Origin: Mesorhizobium sp. M00.F.Ca.ET.216.01.1.1
Lineage (GTDB): Bacteria > Pseudomonadota > Alphaproteobacteria > Rhizobiales > Rhizobiaceae
NCBI RefSeq assembly: GCF_004010325.2
Contig: NZ_SADR02000010.1
Coordinates: 124,001-188,000 of the forward strand
Direction: 5' to 3'
Length of the DNA stretch: 64,000 nt
Shown here: piece after piece, positions 8,628-17,857 of the stretch
Layout: each line of letters starts with the position of its first letter
Position numbering within the stretch: the first letter of the stretch is position 1
Position numbers and translations under genes: made by a program
The notes under the pieces: model-generated
Database searches by the model: none
Seen by the model: only the letters and a program-made list of their open reading frames with translations
What the model was told of the DNA's origin: nothing

Positions 8628-9808
8628 TGCCCCAACCATCATCGCGCATTTCCGGCATCGTGCCTTCGGGCAAGGACGGCTGGGAGGTTCATTTCGCTGC
8701 CTGGACACGCAGGGAGGCCGGCGAGGACATCATCCTGCTGTCGGTCGGCGACCATGATTTCGATACGCCGACGCAGACGATCGAGGCCTGCGTGACGGCG
8801 GTTCGCGCCAGCAATCACCACTACACCCCGCTTCCCGGCATTCCGCGCCTGCGCAAGGCGATGGCAGCAGCTTCCACTGCATGCACCGGCATTGCGACAA
8901 ATCCCGATCAGGTCATCGCCACACCGGGCGGCCAGGCAGCACTCTATGCGGCGGTGCAAGCCGTTCTCGACCAAGGCGACCATGCAATCGTGGTCGCGCC
9001 TTACTACGCGACCTATCCCAACACGTTCAGTGCAGCGGGCGCCGATTTCACCATCGTCGAGACACCCGCCGAGGACAGCTTCCAGCCGCGAGCCGCCGAC
9101 ATCCGCGCCGCACTTCGACCCAATACGCGCGCCATCCTCATCAACACGCCGAACAACCCGACGGGTGCGGTCTATTCGCGCCAGCGGCTGGAAGAGTTGG
9201 CGCAGATCTGCAGGGAGCATGACCTCTGGCTGTTGACGGACGAGGTCTACTGGACGCTGGGCGGCGGCGAGCACATTTCGCCGCGTTCACTGCCTGGCAT
9301 GGCGGAACGCACGCTGGTCATCAATTCGATGTCGAAGAGCCACGGCATGACCGGCTGGCGCATGGGCTGGCTGACCGGGCCCGAGGAGATGATGTCGCTG
9401 CTGGTCAACCTCAATCTGGTGACGACCTACGGCCTGCCCGCCTTCATCAGCCTCGCTTGCGCAGAGGCGCTCGAAAACGGTTACGGCGTCAAGGAGATCG
9501 CCGAACGCTATGCCGCGCGGCGCACCGTCCTGCTCGATGCCATGCGCGGCATGAACAACGTCACCGTGCGCGGTTCCGAAGGCGGCATGTATGTCATGCT
9601 CGACATATCAGCCATCGAGCCGGACGACGAGAAATTCGCCTGGGCCTTCCTCGACAAGGAAAAGGTCGGCGTCATGCCTGGTTCCAGCTTCGGCGAGGCC
9701 GCCGCCGGCCACATCCGCGTCAGCCTCTGCCAGCCCGAGCCGGTGCTGACGGAAGCAGCCCTTCGCTTGCGCCGCTTCGCGTCCAACTATCGCCGCGAGG
9801 CCGCATGA
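8627..9808 (+). CDS. PLP-dependent class I/II aminotransferase
   Basis: A 393-residue fold-type I aminotransferase. The substrate-binding NTPNNPTGAVY lies near 173-183, the TDEVYW aspartate near 205, and the Schiff-base lysine is Lys237 in SMSKSHGMTGWRMGW. The start at 8627 overlaps the preceding stop, and its own stop overlaps the next ATG (ATGA), so the three genes form one tight operon. It resembles the arginine:pyruvate or aspartate type, but specificity is not readable. Being sandwiched between two demethylating dehydrogenases, it probably acts on the demethylated amine or amino acid. Confidence 0.88.
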   Translation: MPQPSSRISGIVPSGKDGWEVHFAAWTRREAGEDIILLSVGDHDFDTPTQTIEACVTAVRASNHHYTPLPGIPRLRKAMAAASTACTGIATNPDQVIATPGGQAALYAAVQAVLDQGDHAIVVAPYYATYPNTFSAAGADFTIVETPAEDSFQPRAADIRAALRPNTRAILINTPNNPTGAVYSRQRLEELAQICREHDLWLLTDEVYWTLGGGEHISPRSLPGMAERTLVINSMSKSHGMTGWRMGWLTGPEEMMSLLVNLNLVTTYGLPAFISLACAEALENGYGVKEIAERYAARRTVLLDAMRGMNNVTVRGSEGGMYVMLDISAIEPDDEKFAWAFLDKEKVGVMPGSSFGEAAAGHIRVSLCQPEPVLTEAALRLRRFASNYRREAA

Positions 9809-12264
9809 GCGCCCTGCCCGCAAAAGCCATTCCTACCAAGGCAAGGGCGGTCATCATCGGCGGCGGCGTCTCCGGCTGCTCGGTCGCCTACCATCTGGCC
9901 AAGCTCGGCTGGACCGACATCGTGCTGCTCGAGCGCAAGCAGTTGACCTCAGGCACGACATGGCACGCCGCCGGCCTGATCGGCCAGTTGCGCGGCTCAC
10001 AGAACATGACGCGGCTGGCCAAATATTCGGCCGACCTCTACGTCAAGCTCGAAGCCGAGACCGGTGTCGGCACTGGCATGCGGCAGGTCGGCTCGATCAC
10101 CGTGGCGCTGACCGAGGAGCGCAAGCACGAGATTTATAGGCAGGCGTCTCTCGCCCGCGCGTTCGATGTCGACGTGCGTGAGATTTCGCCTTGGGAAGTC
10201 AAGGAGATGTATCCGCATCTCAATGTTTCCGACGTTGTCGGTGCAGTGCATCTGCCGCTCGACGGCCAGTGCGACCCAGCCAACATCGCCATGGCGCTGG
10301 CCAAGGGTGCCCGCCAGCGTGGCGCGACGATCATCGAGAATGTGAAGGTCACCAAGGTCCACACCAAGAATGGCCGCGTCACCGGCGTTTCCTGGGTACA
10401 GGGCGAAGCACAAGGCACGATCGATACCGAAATCGTCGTCAATTGCGCCGGCATGTGGGCGCGTGAGCTCGGGGCACAGAACGGCGTCACCATTCCCCTG
10501 CATGCCTGCGAGCATTTTTATCTCGTCACCGAGCCGATCCCAGGGCTGACCCGCCTGCCGGTGCTGCGCGTGCCGGACGAGTGCGCCTACTACAAGGAAG
10601 ACGCCGGCAAGATGATGCTTGGCGCCTTCGAGCCGGTGGCAAAACCCTGGGGCATGAACGGCATCCGCGAGGACTTCTGCTTCGACCAGTTGCCGGAGGA
10701 CATGGACCACTTCGAGCCAATCCTCGAAATGGGCGTCAACCGCATGCCGATGCTGGCGACGGCGGGCATCCACACCTTCTTTAACGGCCCCGAAAGCTTC
10801 ACGCCGGACGACCGCTACTATCTCGGCGAGGCGCCGGAGCTTTCCGGCTACTGGATAGCGACCGGCTACAATTCGATCGGCATCGTTTCTTCCGGTGGCG
10901 CCGGCATGGCGCTGGCGCAATGGATCAACGATGGCGAAGCGCCTTTCGATCTCTGGGAGGTCGACATTCGCCGTGCCCAGCCGTTCCAGAAGAACCGCCG
11001 CTATCTCAAGGAGCGTGTCTCCGAAACGCTCGGCCTGCTCTATGCCGATCATTTCCCCTACCGCCAGATGGCGACCTCGCGAAACGTCAGGCGTTCGCCG
11101 CTGCACGAACATCTGAAGGCGCGCGGCGCCGTATTCGGCGAAGTCGCCGGCTGGGAGCGTGCCAACTGGTTCGCCCGTGACGGCCAGGAGCGCGAATACC
11201 GCTATTCGTGGAAGCGGCAGAACTGGTTCGACAACCAGCGCGAGGAACATCTGGCGGTCAGGAACGGCGTCGGCCTGTTCGACATGACCTCGTTCGGCAA
11301 GATCCGTGTCGAGGGCCGCGACGCCTGTGCCTTCCTGCAGAGGCTCTGCGCCAACGACATGGACGTGGCGCCGGGCAAGATCGTCTACACGCAGATGCTC
11401 AACGCCAGGGGCGGTATCGAGAGCGACCTCACCGTCTCGCGGCTGTCGGAAACGGCCTTCTTCCTTGTCGTGCCCGGGGCGACGTTGCAGCGCGATCTGG
11501 CCTGGCTGAGAAAACATCTCGCCGACGAGTTCGTCGTCATCACCGACGTCACCGCTGCTGAGGCCGTGCTTTGCCTGATGGGACCGGATGCGAGGACGCT
11601 GATTCAGAAGGTGAGTCCCAACGATTTCTCCAACGAAGCCAACCCTTTCGGTACCTTTCAGGAGATAGAAATCGGCATGGGGCTGGCCCGCGCCCACCGC
11701 GTTACCTATGTCGGCGAGCTCGGCTGGGAGCTTTATGTCTCGACCGACCAGGCCGCCCATATCTTCGAGGTGATCGACGAGGCCGGGACGGAAACTGGCC
11801 TAAAGCTGTGCGGTCTGCATACGCTGGATTCCTGCCGCATCGAAAAGGCCTTCCGCCATTTCGGCCATGACATCACCGACGAGGACAATGTGCTGGAAGC
11901 AGGATTGGGCTTCGCGGTGAAGACGGCAAAAGGCAGCTTCGTCGGCCGCGATGCCGTCCTGAGGAAGAAAGAAACCGGATTGGACCGGCGGCTGGTCCAG
12001 TTCCGCCTGAAAGACCCGCAACCGTTGCTGTTCCACAATGAGGCGATCCTGCGCGACGGCAAGATCGTCGGCCCGATCACATCAGGCAATTACGGCCACC
12101 ACCTGGGCGGCGCGATCGGGCTCGGCTACGTGCCGTGCAAAGGCGAAAGCGAGGCTGACGTACTGTCTTCGTCCTACGAAATCGAGATCGCCGGCGAACG
12201 CTTCGCCGCCGAAGCATCGCTGAAGCCGATGTATGATCCGAAGTCGGAACGGGTGCGGATGTAA
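9805..12264 (+). CDS. FAD/GcvT dehydrogenase, dimethylglycine/sarcosine dehydrogenase type (copy 2)
   Basis: An 819-residue paralogue of the protein at 6174-8627, with the same domain order: FAD domain (VIIGGGVSGCSVAYHLAKLG), linker, GcvT and C-terminal barrel. His54 in SGTTWHAAG is the candidate covalent flavin site. The frame is open upstream, but the ATG at 9805 overlaps the aminotransferase stop by 4 bp and aligns with the paralogue, so it was chosen. The two copies differ widely outside the FAD motif, which suggests distinct N-methyl substrates rather than a recent duplication. Confidence 0.88.
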   Translation: MSALPAKAIPTKARAVIIGGGVSGCSVAYHLAKLGWTDIVLLERKQLTSGTTWHAAGLIGQLRGSQNMTRLAKYSADLYVKLEAETGVGTGMRQVGSITVALTEERKHEIYRQASLARAFDVDVREISPWEVKEMYPHLNVSDVVGAVHLPLDGQCDPANIAMALAKGARQRGATIIENVKVTKVHTKNGRVTGVSWVQGEAQGTIDTEIVVNCAGMWARELGAQNGVTIPLHACEHFYLVTEPIPGLTRLPVLRVPDECAYYKEDAGKMMLGAFEPVAKPWGMNGIREDFCFDQLPEDMDHFEPILEMGVNRMPMLATAGIHTFFNGPESFTPDDRYYLGEAPELSGYWIATGYNSIGIVSSGGAGMALAQWINDGEAPFDLWEVDIRRAQPFQKNRRYLKERVSETLGLLYADHFPYRQMATSRNVRRSPLHEHLKARGAVFGEVAGWERANWFARDGQEREYRYSWKRQNWFDNQREEHLAVRNGVGLFDMTSFGKIRVEGRDACAFLQRLCANDMDVAPGKIVYTQMLNARGGIESDLTVSRLSETAFFLVVPGATLQRDLAWLRKHLADEFVVITDVTAAEAVLCLMGPDARTLIQKVSPNDFSNEANPFGTFQEIEIGMGLARAHRVTYVGELGWELYVSTDQAAHIFEVIDEAGTETGLKLCGLHTLDSCRIEKAFRHFGHDITDEDNVLEAGLGFAVKTAKGSFVGRDAVLRKKETGLDRRLVQFRLKDPQPLLFHNEAILRDGKIVGPITSGNYGHHLGGAIGLGYVPCKGESEADVLSSSYEIEIAGERFAAEASLKPMYDPKSERVRM

Positions 12265-12265
12265 C

Positions 12266-12853
12266 TCAAAACCGCTCCAGCGTCCTCCGCACCCTCTCCA
12301 GAAACGCTGCCCTCGTCTTCGGAGTGGACGAATCCATCAGATAGTGCGCCAGGAAGAACGTCCTGCAGCGGGTGGCGCAGAGCGCCCGCATGCCGCGCAG
12401 GATGGTCTTGCGGCCGGGCTGGCCGACGACGACGCTCCACCAGGTCGGCGCGCCGCAGGTCGTGATCACGCCGAGCCTCGTCACATGCGTCATCAGCGAT
12501 TTGATCCGCCCCTTGCCCGCCGGCAGCCGGAAGGCGACATCCGTTGCCCACACCCGGTCGAGCCAGCCTTTCAGCATCGCTGGCAGCCCGTACCACCATG
12601 TCGGATAGATGAAGAGGATCGCCTGGGCCCAGGCGAGGTGATCGAAATGCGGCTTGAGCGCCGGATCCTGCGGCGCGCTGCCATTGTACGAGCGTCGCTC
12701 GTCGCAGCTCATCACCGGATTGAAATTTTCCGCATAGAGGTCGAGCAGCCGCACTTCCCAGCCCCGCGCCTTCAATACCTCGACGGCACTATCGCGGATC
12801 GCCGCGCAAAAGCTATCGGGCACTGGATGGCAATAGACCACCAGGACCCGCAT
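12266..12853 (-). CDS. Flavodoxin-fold NAD(P)H dehydrogenase (quinone), copy 2
   Basis: A 195-residue member of the NQO1/KefF/MdaB-like flavodoxin-fold group: VLVVYCHPVPDSFCAAIRD at the N terminus forms the FMN phosphate loop, and FIYPTWWYGLPAMLKGWLDRV is the diagnostic central motif. The ATG at 12853 was chosen because it aligns with the paralogue upstream; the two genes overlap by one base (TGATG). It is the last gene of the minus-strand operon that begins with the binding protein at 18862. It probably reduces quinone-like or electrophilic intermediates, or recycles flavin electrons for the neighbouring oxidase. Substrate unknown. Confidence 0.82.
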   Translation of the reverse strand: MRVLVVYCHPVPDSFCAAIRDSAVEVLKARGWEVRLLDLYAENFNPVMSCDERRSYNGSAPQDPALKPHFDHLAWAQAILFIYPTWWYGLPAMLKGWLDRVWATDVAFRLPAGKGRIKSLMTHVTRLGVITTCGAPTWWSVVVGQPGRKTILRGMRALCATRCRTFFLAHYLMDSSTPKTRAAFLERVRRTLERF

Positions 12854-13434
12854 CAGAATGCGTCCATCCTGGCTGCGACCTTCGCCATGAATGCCTTCCG
12901 TGCTTCGTCGGTCGACAGGTTCATCGAATAATGCGCGAGGTAGGACACGGATGCACCGGGCTTTATGGTGGCGCGCAACACGCGGTTGACCAGCTTGCGC
13001 GGCGGGTCGCCCATCAGCACGGCACGGAACCGGCTGCCGCCATAGGTGGTGACCGCCGCCAGCTTGCGAATATTGTGCAACGACGGCTGCACCTTGCCGT
13101 CGACCAGCTTGAACGATACGCCGGGCAGGAAGACGCGATCGAAAAAGCCCTTCAGGATCGCCGGATAGCCGAAATTCCACACCGGGAACGACAGCACCAG
13201 CGCCTCGGCCCTTTGCAGCCTCGCGACATAAGCGGCTGCTGCATCATCGGCCCTGCGCTCATCGTGATAGCCAAGCCGTTCGCCCCGCGTCAGCCGCGGA
13301 TCGAAATCCTCGGCATAGAGATCGCAGTCATCGACAGCGTGGCCGGCTGTCGTCAGTCGCTCGACGATCGTCCGGTGCAGACCGGCGTTGAAGCTGGTCT
13401 CGACCGGGTGAGCGTAGAGGACGAGGATGTCCAT
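12853..13434 (-). CDS. Flavodoxin-fold NAD(P)H dehydrogenase (quinone), copy 1
   Basis: A 193-residue protein starting with VLYAHPVETSFNAGLHRTIV (FMN loop) and carrying LSFPVWNFGYPAILKGFFDRVFLPG, the same core motif as its downstream neighbour. The two are clearly paralogues with modest identity, and both have their closing helix (SYLAHYSMNLSTDEARKAF and its counterpart). It begins 9 bp after the GlcD-like gene stop. Two such reductases in tandem may form a heterodimer, but this is inference. Confidence 0.82.
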   Translation of the reverse strand: MDILVLYAHPVETSFNAGLHRTIVERLTTAGHAVDDCDLYAEDFDPRLTRGERLGYHDERRADDAAAAYVARLQRAEALVLSFPVWNFGYPAILKGFFDRVFLPGVSFKLVDGKVQPSLHNIRKLAAVTTYGGSRFRAVLMGDPPRKLVNRVLRATIKPGASVSYLAHYSMNLSTDEARKAFMAKVAARMDAF

Positions 13435-13443
13435 GGGAGGTCT

Positions 13444-14844
13444 TCAGCTCACCCTCTCCAGCCCCTTGAACAGGAACGACTTGTCCGAGCGATAGTCGTA
13501 GTCCGGATTTTCCCAGGCGATCATCTTGCCGGGATTGAGCAGTCCTTGCGGATCGGTCTCTCGCTTGAACGCGAGCTGCACTTCGTCCGTCCGCTTCATG
13601 CCGCCTTCTTCCAGCGTGTAGCGGTGCGGGTTGAAGATCCAACAGCCATTGTCCTCATGGATGCGGATGATCTCATCAAGCCGCTCCGCTGTGGTGAAGC
13701 GGACCAGCGGCAATCCGGCCACGCCGATCGCGCCGTCGAAGCGGATGAATTCGAGATGCGCCGGCACTTCGTCACCGAAGCGGTCGACCATCGCCTTGAC
13801 GTGAGCGAGATGATCCGGCGACGGGTAGCGGGTCTGCAGGTAAGTTATCGTCGGATCGACCCTGATGGCGCGCAGTGTCGTGTGGTTCCAGGTCAGCTCG
13901 TAGGCCGGCGGCAGGCCCTTGAGATCGGCTTCCTTGTCGGCGCGGAAGACGATCTCGCCCTTGCTGTGCGCGGTGAAGGCAACAAATGCATCCATCGCGT
14001 GCGGCGCGATCATCAGGACGACGATGCTTTGCTCGCGCCGGAAGAATTTCTGATGGCGCTTGAAATAGTCGTAAGGGATGGGAGCAGCGATCGGCGTGAT
14101 CAGTTTCGCCAGAATGCCGTCCTGGACGGCAAGGTCGTTGCCGAAGCCGGCCGCGTCCATGAAGTCGTCGAAGCCGACGATGACGTCGACCCAGTCATAG
14201 CTGGCGGTCAGCGGCATCTCGACCTCGGTGATGATGCCGTTGGTGCCGTAGGCGTGCATGACCTTCAGCACGTCTTCGCCGGTGAGTTCCATGACTCGAG
14301 GTTGTGCCTCCATCGTCACGGTCCTGAGCCGGATGACGTTGCCGAGGTCGCGCAAGCCACCCCAGCGGATCGAGCCAATGCCGCCCGAGCCGCCGGCGAC
14401 AAAACCGCCGATCGATGCCGTGTTGTAGGTCGATGGCGACATCCGGAGCTCCTGGCCGGAATGCGCGCGTGTCGCTCTGTCGATGTCGGCAAGCACGGCA
14501 CCCGGACCGGTAACGACCCGGCCGGGCGCGATCGTCTTGACCGCGTTCATCTCGGCGAGGTTGAGCACCACGCCACCCGACAGAGGCATCGCCTGTCCGT
14601 AATTGCCGGTGCCGCTGCCGCGCGGTGTCACCGGCACGCCGTGCCGATGGCAAGCGGCGAGCACGCGGATCACCTCGTCTTCGGTTTTCGGCGTCACGAT
14701 CAGGTCGCCGGTGACGTGGTCGAGCTGCTGCTTCAGCACCGGGCTGTACCAGTAGAAGTCGCGGCTCTTCTGCTGGACGATCGCCGGATGGTCGTCGATC
14801 TTCAGACCGTCGAGATCGCGCTTGAGGCCAACCAGATCCATCAT
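13444..14844 (-). CDS. FAD-binding oxidoreductase, GlcD/lactate-dehydrogenase type
   Basis: A 466-residue flavoprotein of the VAO family. An FAD_binding_4 domain spans about 45-225 with VTPRGSGTGNYGQAMPLSGG, followed by a FAD-oxidase C-terminal domain up to about 460. The family oxidises 2-hydroxy acids and related alcohols. The ATG at 14844 overlaps the amidohydrolase stop (ATGA), placing it in the same operon, so its substrate is probably an intermediate released by the deaminase step. It lacks the Fe-S partner subunits of glycolate oxidase nearby. Confidence 0.85.
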   Translation of the reverse strand: MMDLVGLKRDLDGLKIDDHPAIVQQKSRDFYWYSPVLKQQLDHVTGDLIVTPKTEDEVIRVLAACHRHGVPVTPRGSGTGNYGQAMPLSGGVVLNLAEMNAVKTIAPGRVVTGPGAVLADIDRATRAHSGQELRMSPSTYNTASIGGFVAGGSGGIGSIRWGGLRDLGNVIRLRTVTMEAQPRVMELTGEDVLKVMHAYGTNGIITEVEMPLTASYDWVDVIVGFDDFMDAAGFGNDLAVQDGILAKLITPIAAPIPYDYFKRHQKFFRREQSIVVLMIAPHAMDAFVAFTAHSKGEIVFRADKEADLKGLPPAYELTWNHTTLRAIRVDPTITYLQTRYPSPDHLAHVKAMVDRFGDEVPAHLEFIRFDGAIGVAGLPLVRFTTAERLDEIIRIHEDNGCWIFNPHRYTLEEGGMKRTDEVQLAFKRETDPQGLLNPGKMIAWENPDYDYRSDKSFLFKGLERVS

Positions 14845-16142
14845 TTCACCATCAGGTCGTCGAGTTCGGCATAGTCGGGCAGTTGGCGGTCGATCGCCCG
14901 CCCGTCGCGCACGACGATGCGATCCGATTCGGGCCGCGACAGCAATTCGGTCCAGCTCCGGCCTTTGAAGACGATGAAATCGGCGGCACCGCCTGCGGCA
15001 AGCGCGCCGAAGCCGTCGAGTCGCATCACTTTGGCCGGCGTTGCCGCCACCGCTTGCGGCCAGTCGCCAACCGGATGGTCGAAATGCAGGATGCGAGTCG
15101 CCATGCGGTAGACCTCCAGCATGTCGAGATCGCCATAGGCATAGAACGGATCACGCGTGTTGTCTGAAGCAACGGCCACCGGAATGCCGCGCGCCTTCAT
15201 CTCGTGCAGCAGCGTCACGCCGCGCCAGCGCGGTGTCGTATTGTCGCCGCGCCGGTCCTGCAGATAGAGGTTGCACATCGGCAGCGACACCACCGCCAGC
15301 CCCGCCTTCGCCACCTTGTCCAGCGTGTCGAGCACATCGAGATCCGGCTGGCGCGCCAGCGAACAGCAGTGACCGACCAGGATGTTTCCCTCAAAACCGT
15401 TCCACAACGCCGCCTCGGCGATCTTCTTCAGCGAGATCGCCGAAACGGCGTCGGTCTCGTCGGCATGGAAATCGAGGTCGAGGCCGTGCTTGATCGCCTG
15501 CGCAAACACTTGGTCGAGAAGCTCTTCCAGGTCCGGCACCATGTAGGTGACGACGCCCAGCACGCCCTTGGCGGCAGCCACCCGTCTGGCCAGCTTCTCG
15601 AACCATTTCTTGTCGCGCACGTTTTCGATGCCGAGCAGGCAGGCAGCCTGCAGCTCGATGCGGCCGCGCCATTTTTCCCGCATCGTCTCGAACACCGGCC
15701 AGGAGATCTCTTCCTGCGGCGCGACGCTGTCGAGATGGGTGCGCAGGGCTTTGGTGCCGTGCACATAGGCCGAGCACAGCGAAAAATCCATGCGGCGGGC
15801 GACGTCGTCGGCGCTCCAGCGGGCGGTACGGTCGGCGCCGGTGGCGTTCAAGGCGCCTATGAAAGTGCCGTCGGGATTGGGTTTTCGAGGCCAGATATGA
15901 CCCTTGTCAATATGCGTATGGCAGTCGACGAAGCACGGCAGCACTATGCGGCCGCCAAGGTCGATGGCGTCTGCCGGCGCCTTGGATCGACCATGCGCGG
16001 CGATGCTGGAAATCCTGCCGTCGGCCACAGCGATGTCGGCAAGCGCAAATCCGTCGGCATCGAAGGAAGCAGCAAGCCCCGGCGCCAGGGATGCGTGAAG
16101 CCGGACGTTGGTGAGGTGATAAGAGGCAGAGTCCGGGATCAA
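14841..16142 (-). CDS. Cytosine-deaminase-like amidohydrolase
   Basis: A 433-residue metal-dependent amidohydrolase of the cytosine/isoguanine deaminase branch. The metal ligands are in DCHTHIDKG (His75, His77), the catalytic His and Glu in DFHADETD, a further ligand in VGHCCSL, and the proton-shuttle Asp in SDNTRDPF. The start is TTG at 16142 behind a G-rich ribosome binding site. It follows an importer operon by 34 bp and overlaps the next gene. Deamination of a pyrimidine-like or other cyclic amidine nitrogen source is likely; the true substrate is open. Confidence 0.85.
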   Translation of the reverse strand: MIPDSASYHLTNVRLHASLAPGLAASFDADGFALADIAVADGRISSIAAHGRSKAPADAIDLGGRIVLPCFVDCHTHIDKGHIWPRKPNPDGTFIGALNATGADRTARWSADDVARRMDFSLCSAYVHGTKALRTHLDSVAPQEEISWPVFETMREKWRGRIELQAACLLGIENVRDKKWFEKLARRVAAAKGVLGVVTYMVPDLEELLDQVFAQAIKHGLDLDFHADETDAVSAISLKKIAEAALWNGFEGNILVGHCCSLARQPDLDVLDTLDKVAKAGLAVVSLPMCNLYLQDRRGDNTTPRWRGVTLLHEMKARGIPVAVASDNTRDPFYAYGDLDMLEVYRMATRILHFDHPVGDWPQAVAATPAKVMRLDGFGALAAGGAADFIVFKGRSWTELLSRPESDRIVVRDGRAIDRQLPDYAELDDLMVK

Positions 16143-16176
16143 ATTCCACCCCCTTGGGCGATAAGAACGACCACCA

Positions 16177-17028
16177 TCACCGCTCCTGCTTCAGCGCGCT
16201 TTCGTGCCAGCGCCGCAGGATGAGATGCGAAATCAGCGACAGCACCAGGAAGATCAAAATGCCGGTGAGCGAGATCAGGATCAGCGCCGCGAACAGCCGC
16301 GGCGCGTTGAGCCGGTAGCCGGCCTCGATGATGCGCGAGGCGAGCCCCGACGACTGTCCCTGTGCACCGGCGACGAATTCGGCCACCACCGCGCCGATCA
16401 GCGACAGGCCACCGGCGATCTTCAGCCCGCCTAGGAAATATGGCATCGCCGCCGGCAGGCGCAGATAGCGCAATTGCTGCCAGCGGGTCGCGCCGTTGAG
16501 CTTGAACATGTCACGCAGATTGCGGTCGACGGAATTGAGGCCGAGCGTGGTGTTGGACAGGATCGGAAAGAACGCGACGATCCAGGCGCAAAGCAGGAGT
16601 TTTGTCGTCTGGTTGTCGACATAGATGTTGATCAGCGGGAAGATCGCGACGATCGGCGTCACCTGCAGCACGATGGCAAAGGGAAAGAACGACATCTCCA
16701 CCCATTTCGACTGCGCGAACAGCACCGCCAGCCCGACACCGCCAACCACCGCGAGAAGCAGGCTGAGGAAGGTGACCCTGAGCGTCACCAGCAGCGAGGA
16801 GAACAGCAGCCCGGCATCATCATGAAGCGTCTGCAGCACCACGCCGGGGCGCGGCAGGATGTATTTCGGGATCTCGTTCCAGACACAGATGCGGTCCCAC
16901 AGCCAGATCGCCAGGATCATGATCGCCAGCGGCAATACCCATTTGCCGATCCGCTCGAGCCGTTCCTGGCGCACGCGGCGCGCCTCCTCGGCATCGAGCC
17001 TCAGTGTGTGCTCTTCAATGGCCGTCAT
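16177..17028 (-). CDS. ABC transporter permease, NitT/TauT type
   Basis: A 283-residue inner-membrane permease with about six transmembrane segments and the BPD_transp_1 EAA region (RDMFKLNGATRWQQLRYLRLP near 190-215). The ATG at 17028 overlaps the ATPase stop by 14 bp; an in-frame start at 17058 is possible but would lengthen the overlap. It is part of the importer made of this gene, the ATPase at 17015-17842 and the binding protein at 17858-18862. Relatives carry nitrate, taurine, sulfonates, pyrimidine precursors or riboflavin. Confidence 0.88.
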   Translation of the reverse strand: MTAIEEHTLRLDAEEARRVRQERLERIGKWVLPLAIMILAIWLWDRICVWNEIPKYILPRPGVVLQTLHDDAGLLFSSLLVTLRVTFLSLLLAVVGGVGLAVLFAQSKWVEMSFFPFAIVLQVTPIVAIFPLINIYVDNQTTKLLLCAWIVAFFPILSNTTLGLNSVDRNLRDMFKLNGATRWQQLRYLRLPAAMPYFLGGLKIAGGLSLIGAVVAEFVAGAQGQSSGLASRIIEAGYRLNAPRLFAALILISLTGILIFLVLSLISHLILRRWHESALKQER

Positions 17029-17842
17029 GATGCGGTCCGGCGGTCGAGTTGATGGCACCGATCAGCACATCGGACGCCTGGCGGCAGAGCGCGGCATAAA
17101 CGGGCGAGGTGCGAAACGCCTCGTCGCGCGGATAGGGTGCTGCGACGGCAAATTCGCTGAACACCCTGCCCGGCCGCGCCGCCATGACGACGACGCGGTT
17201 AGAAAGAAAAACACTTTCGAAGACGCTGTGGGTGACGAAGACGACGGTGAAGCGCTCGCCCTGCCACAGTTCCAGAAGATCGTTGTTGAGCTTGAAGCGG
17301 GTGATCTCGTCCAGCGCCGCGAACGGCTCGTCCATCAAGAGAACGCGCGGCTTTGTCACCATGGCGCGGGCGATCGAGACGCGCATCTTCATGCCGCCGG
17401 AGAGCTCGCGCGGCACGGCGTTCTCGAAGCCGGTCAGGTGAACCCGCGCCAGCATCTCCATCACCGCCGGCGCCGCCTTGGCTCGCGACACACCCTTCAG
17501 CCGCAGCGGCAGCCAGACATTGTCGAAGACATCGGCCCAGGGCAACAGCGTCGGCTCCTGGAAGACGAAGCCGATATTGGAGCGATCGAAGCCGCTGCCG
17601 CGCCAGTCGAGCAGCCCGGAGGTCGGCGTCGACAGGCCGGCAATCAACCGCAGCGCCGTCGACTTGCCGCAACCCGAGGGTCCGAGAAGGCTAAGGAAAT
17701 CGCCGTCCCGGATCGTCAGATTGACGTCGCTGAGCGCCGCCACGCCGTTGGAAAACACCTTGCCTACACCGCGCAGCGCCAGCAGCATCGGGCCTTCGCC
17801 CGATGCACTTCCCGGCGCTTGCGCCACTTTCTCCTGCATCAT
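17015..17842 (-). CDS. ABC transporter ATP-binding protein, NitT/TauT (SsuB-like) type
   Basis: A 275-residue cytosolic ATPase. The Walker A motif is GPSGCGKSTALRL, the Q-loop VFQEPTLLPW, the signature LSGGMKMRVSIARA, and Walker B RVLLMDEPFAALDE. It starts 15 bp after the binding-protein gene and overlaps the permease. It powers import of the same unknown nitrogen compound. Confidence 0.92.
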   Translation of the reverse strand: MMQEKVAQAPGSASGEGPMLLALRGVGKVFSNGVAALSDVNLTIRDGDFLSLLGPSGCGKSTALRLIAGLSTPTSGLLDWRGSGFDRSNIGFVFQEPTLLPWADVFDNVWLPLRLKGVSRAKAAPAVMEMLARVHLTGFENAVPRELSGGMKMRVSIARAMVTKPRVLLMDEPFAALDEITRFKLNNDLLELWQGERFTVVFVTHSVFESVFLSNRVVVMAARPGRVFSEFAVAAPYPRDEAFRTSPVYAALCRQASDVLIGAINSTAGPHHDGH

Positions 17843-17857
17843 CTCAGGCAGACCGGC

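Noticed and set aside
12931..14874. 647-codon open frame on the plus strand
   Set aside because: Antisense of the quinone-reductase and GlcD-like genes. High GC keeps opposite frames open.
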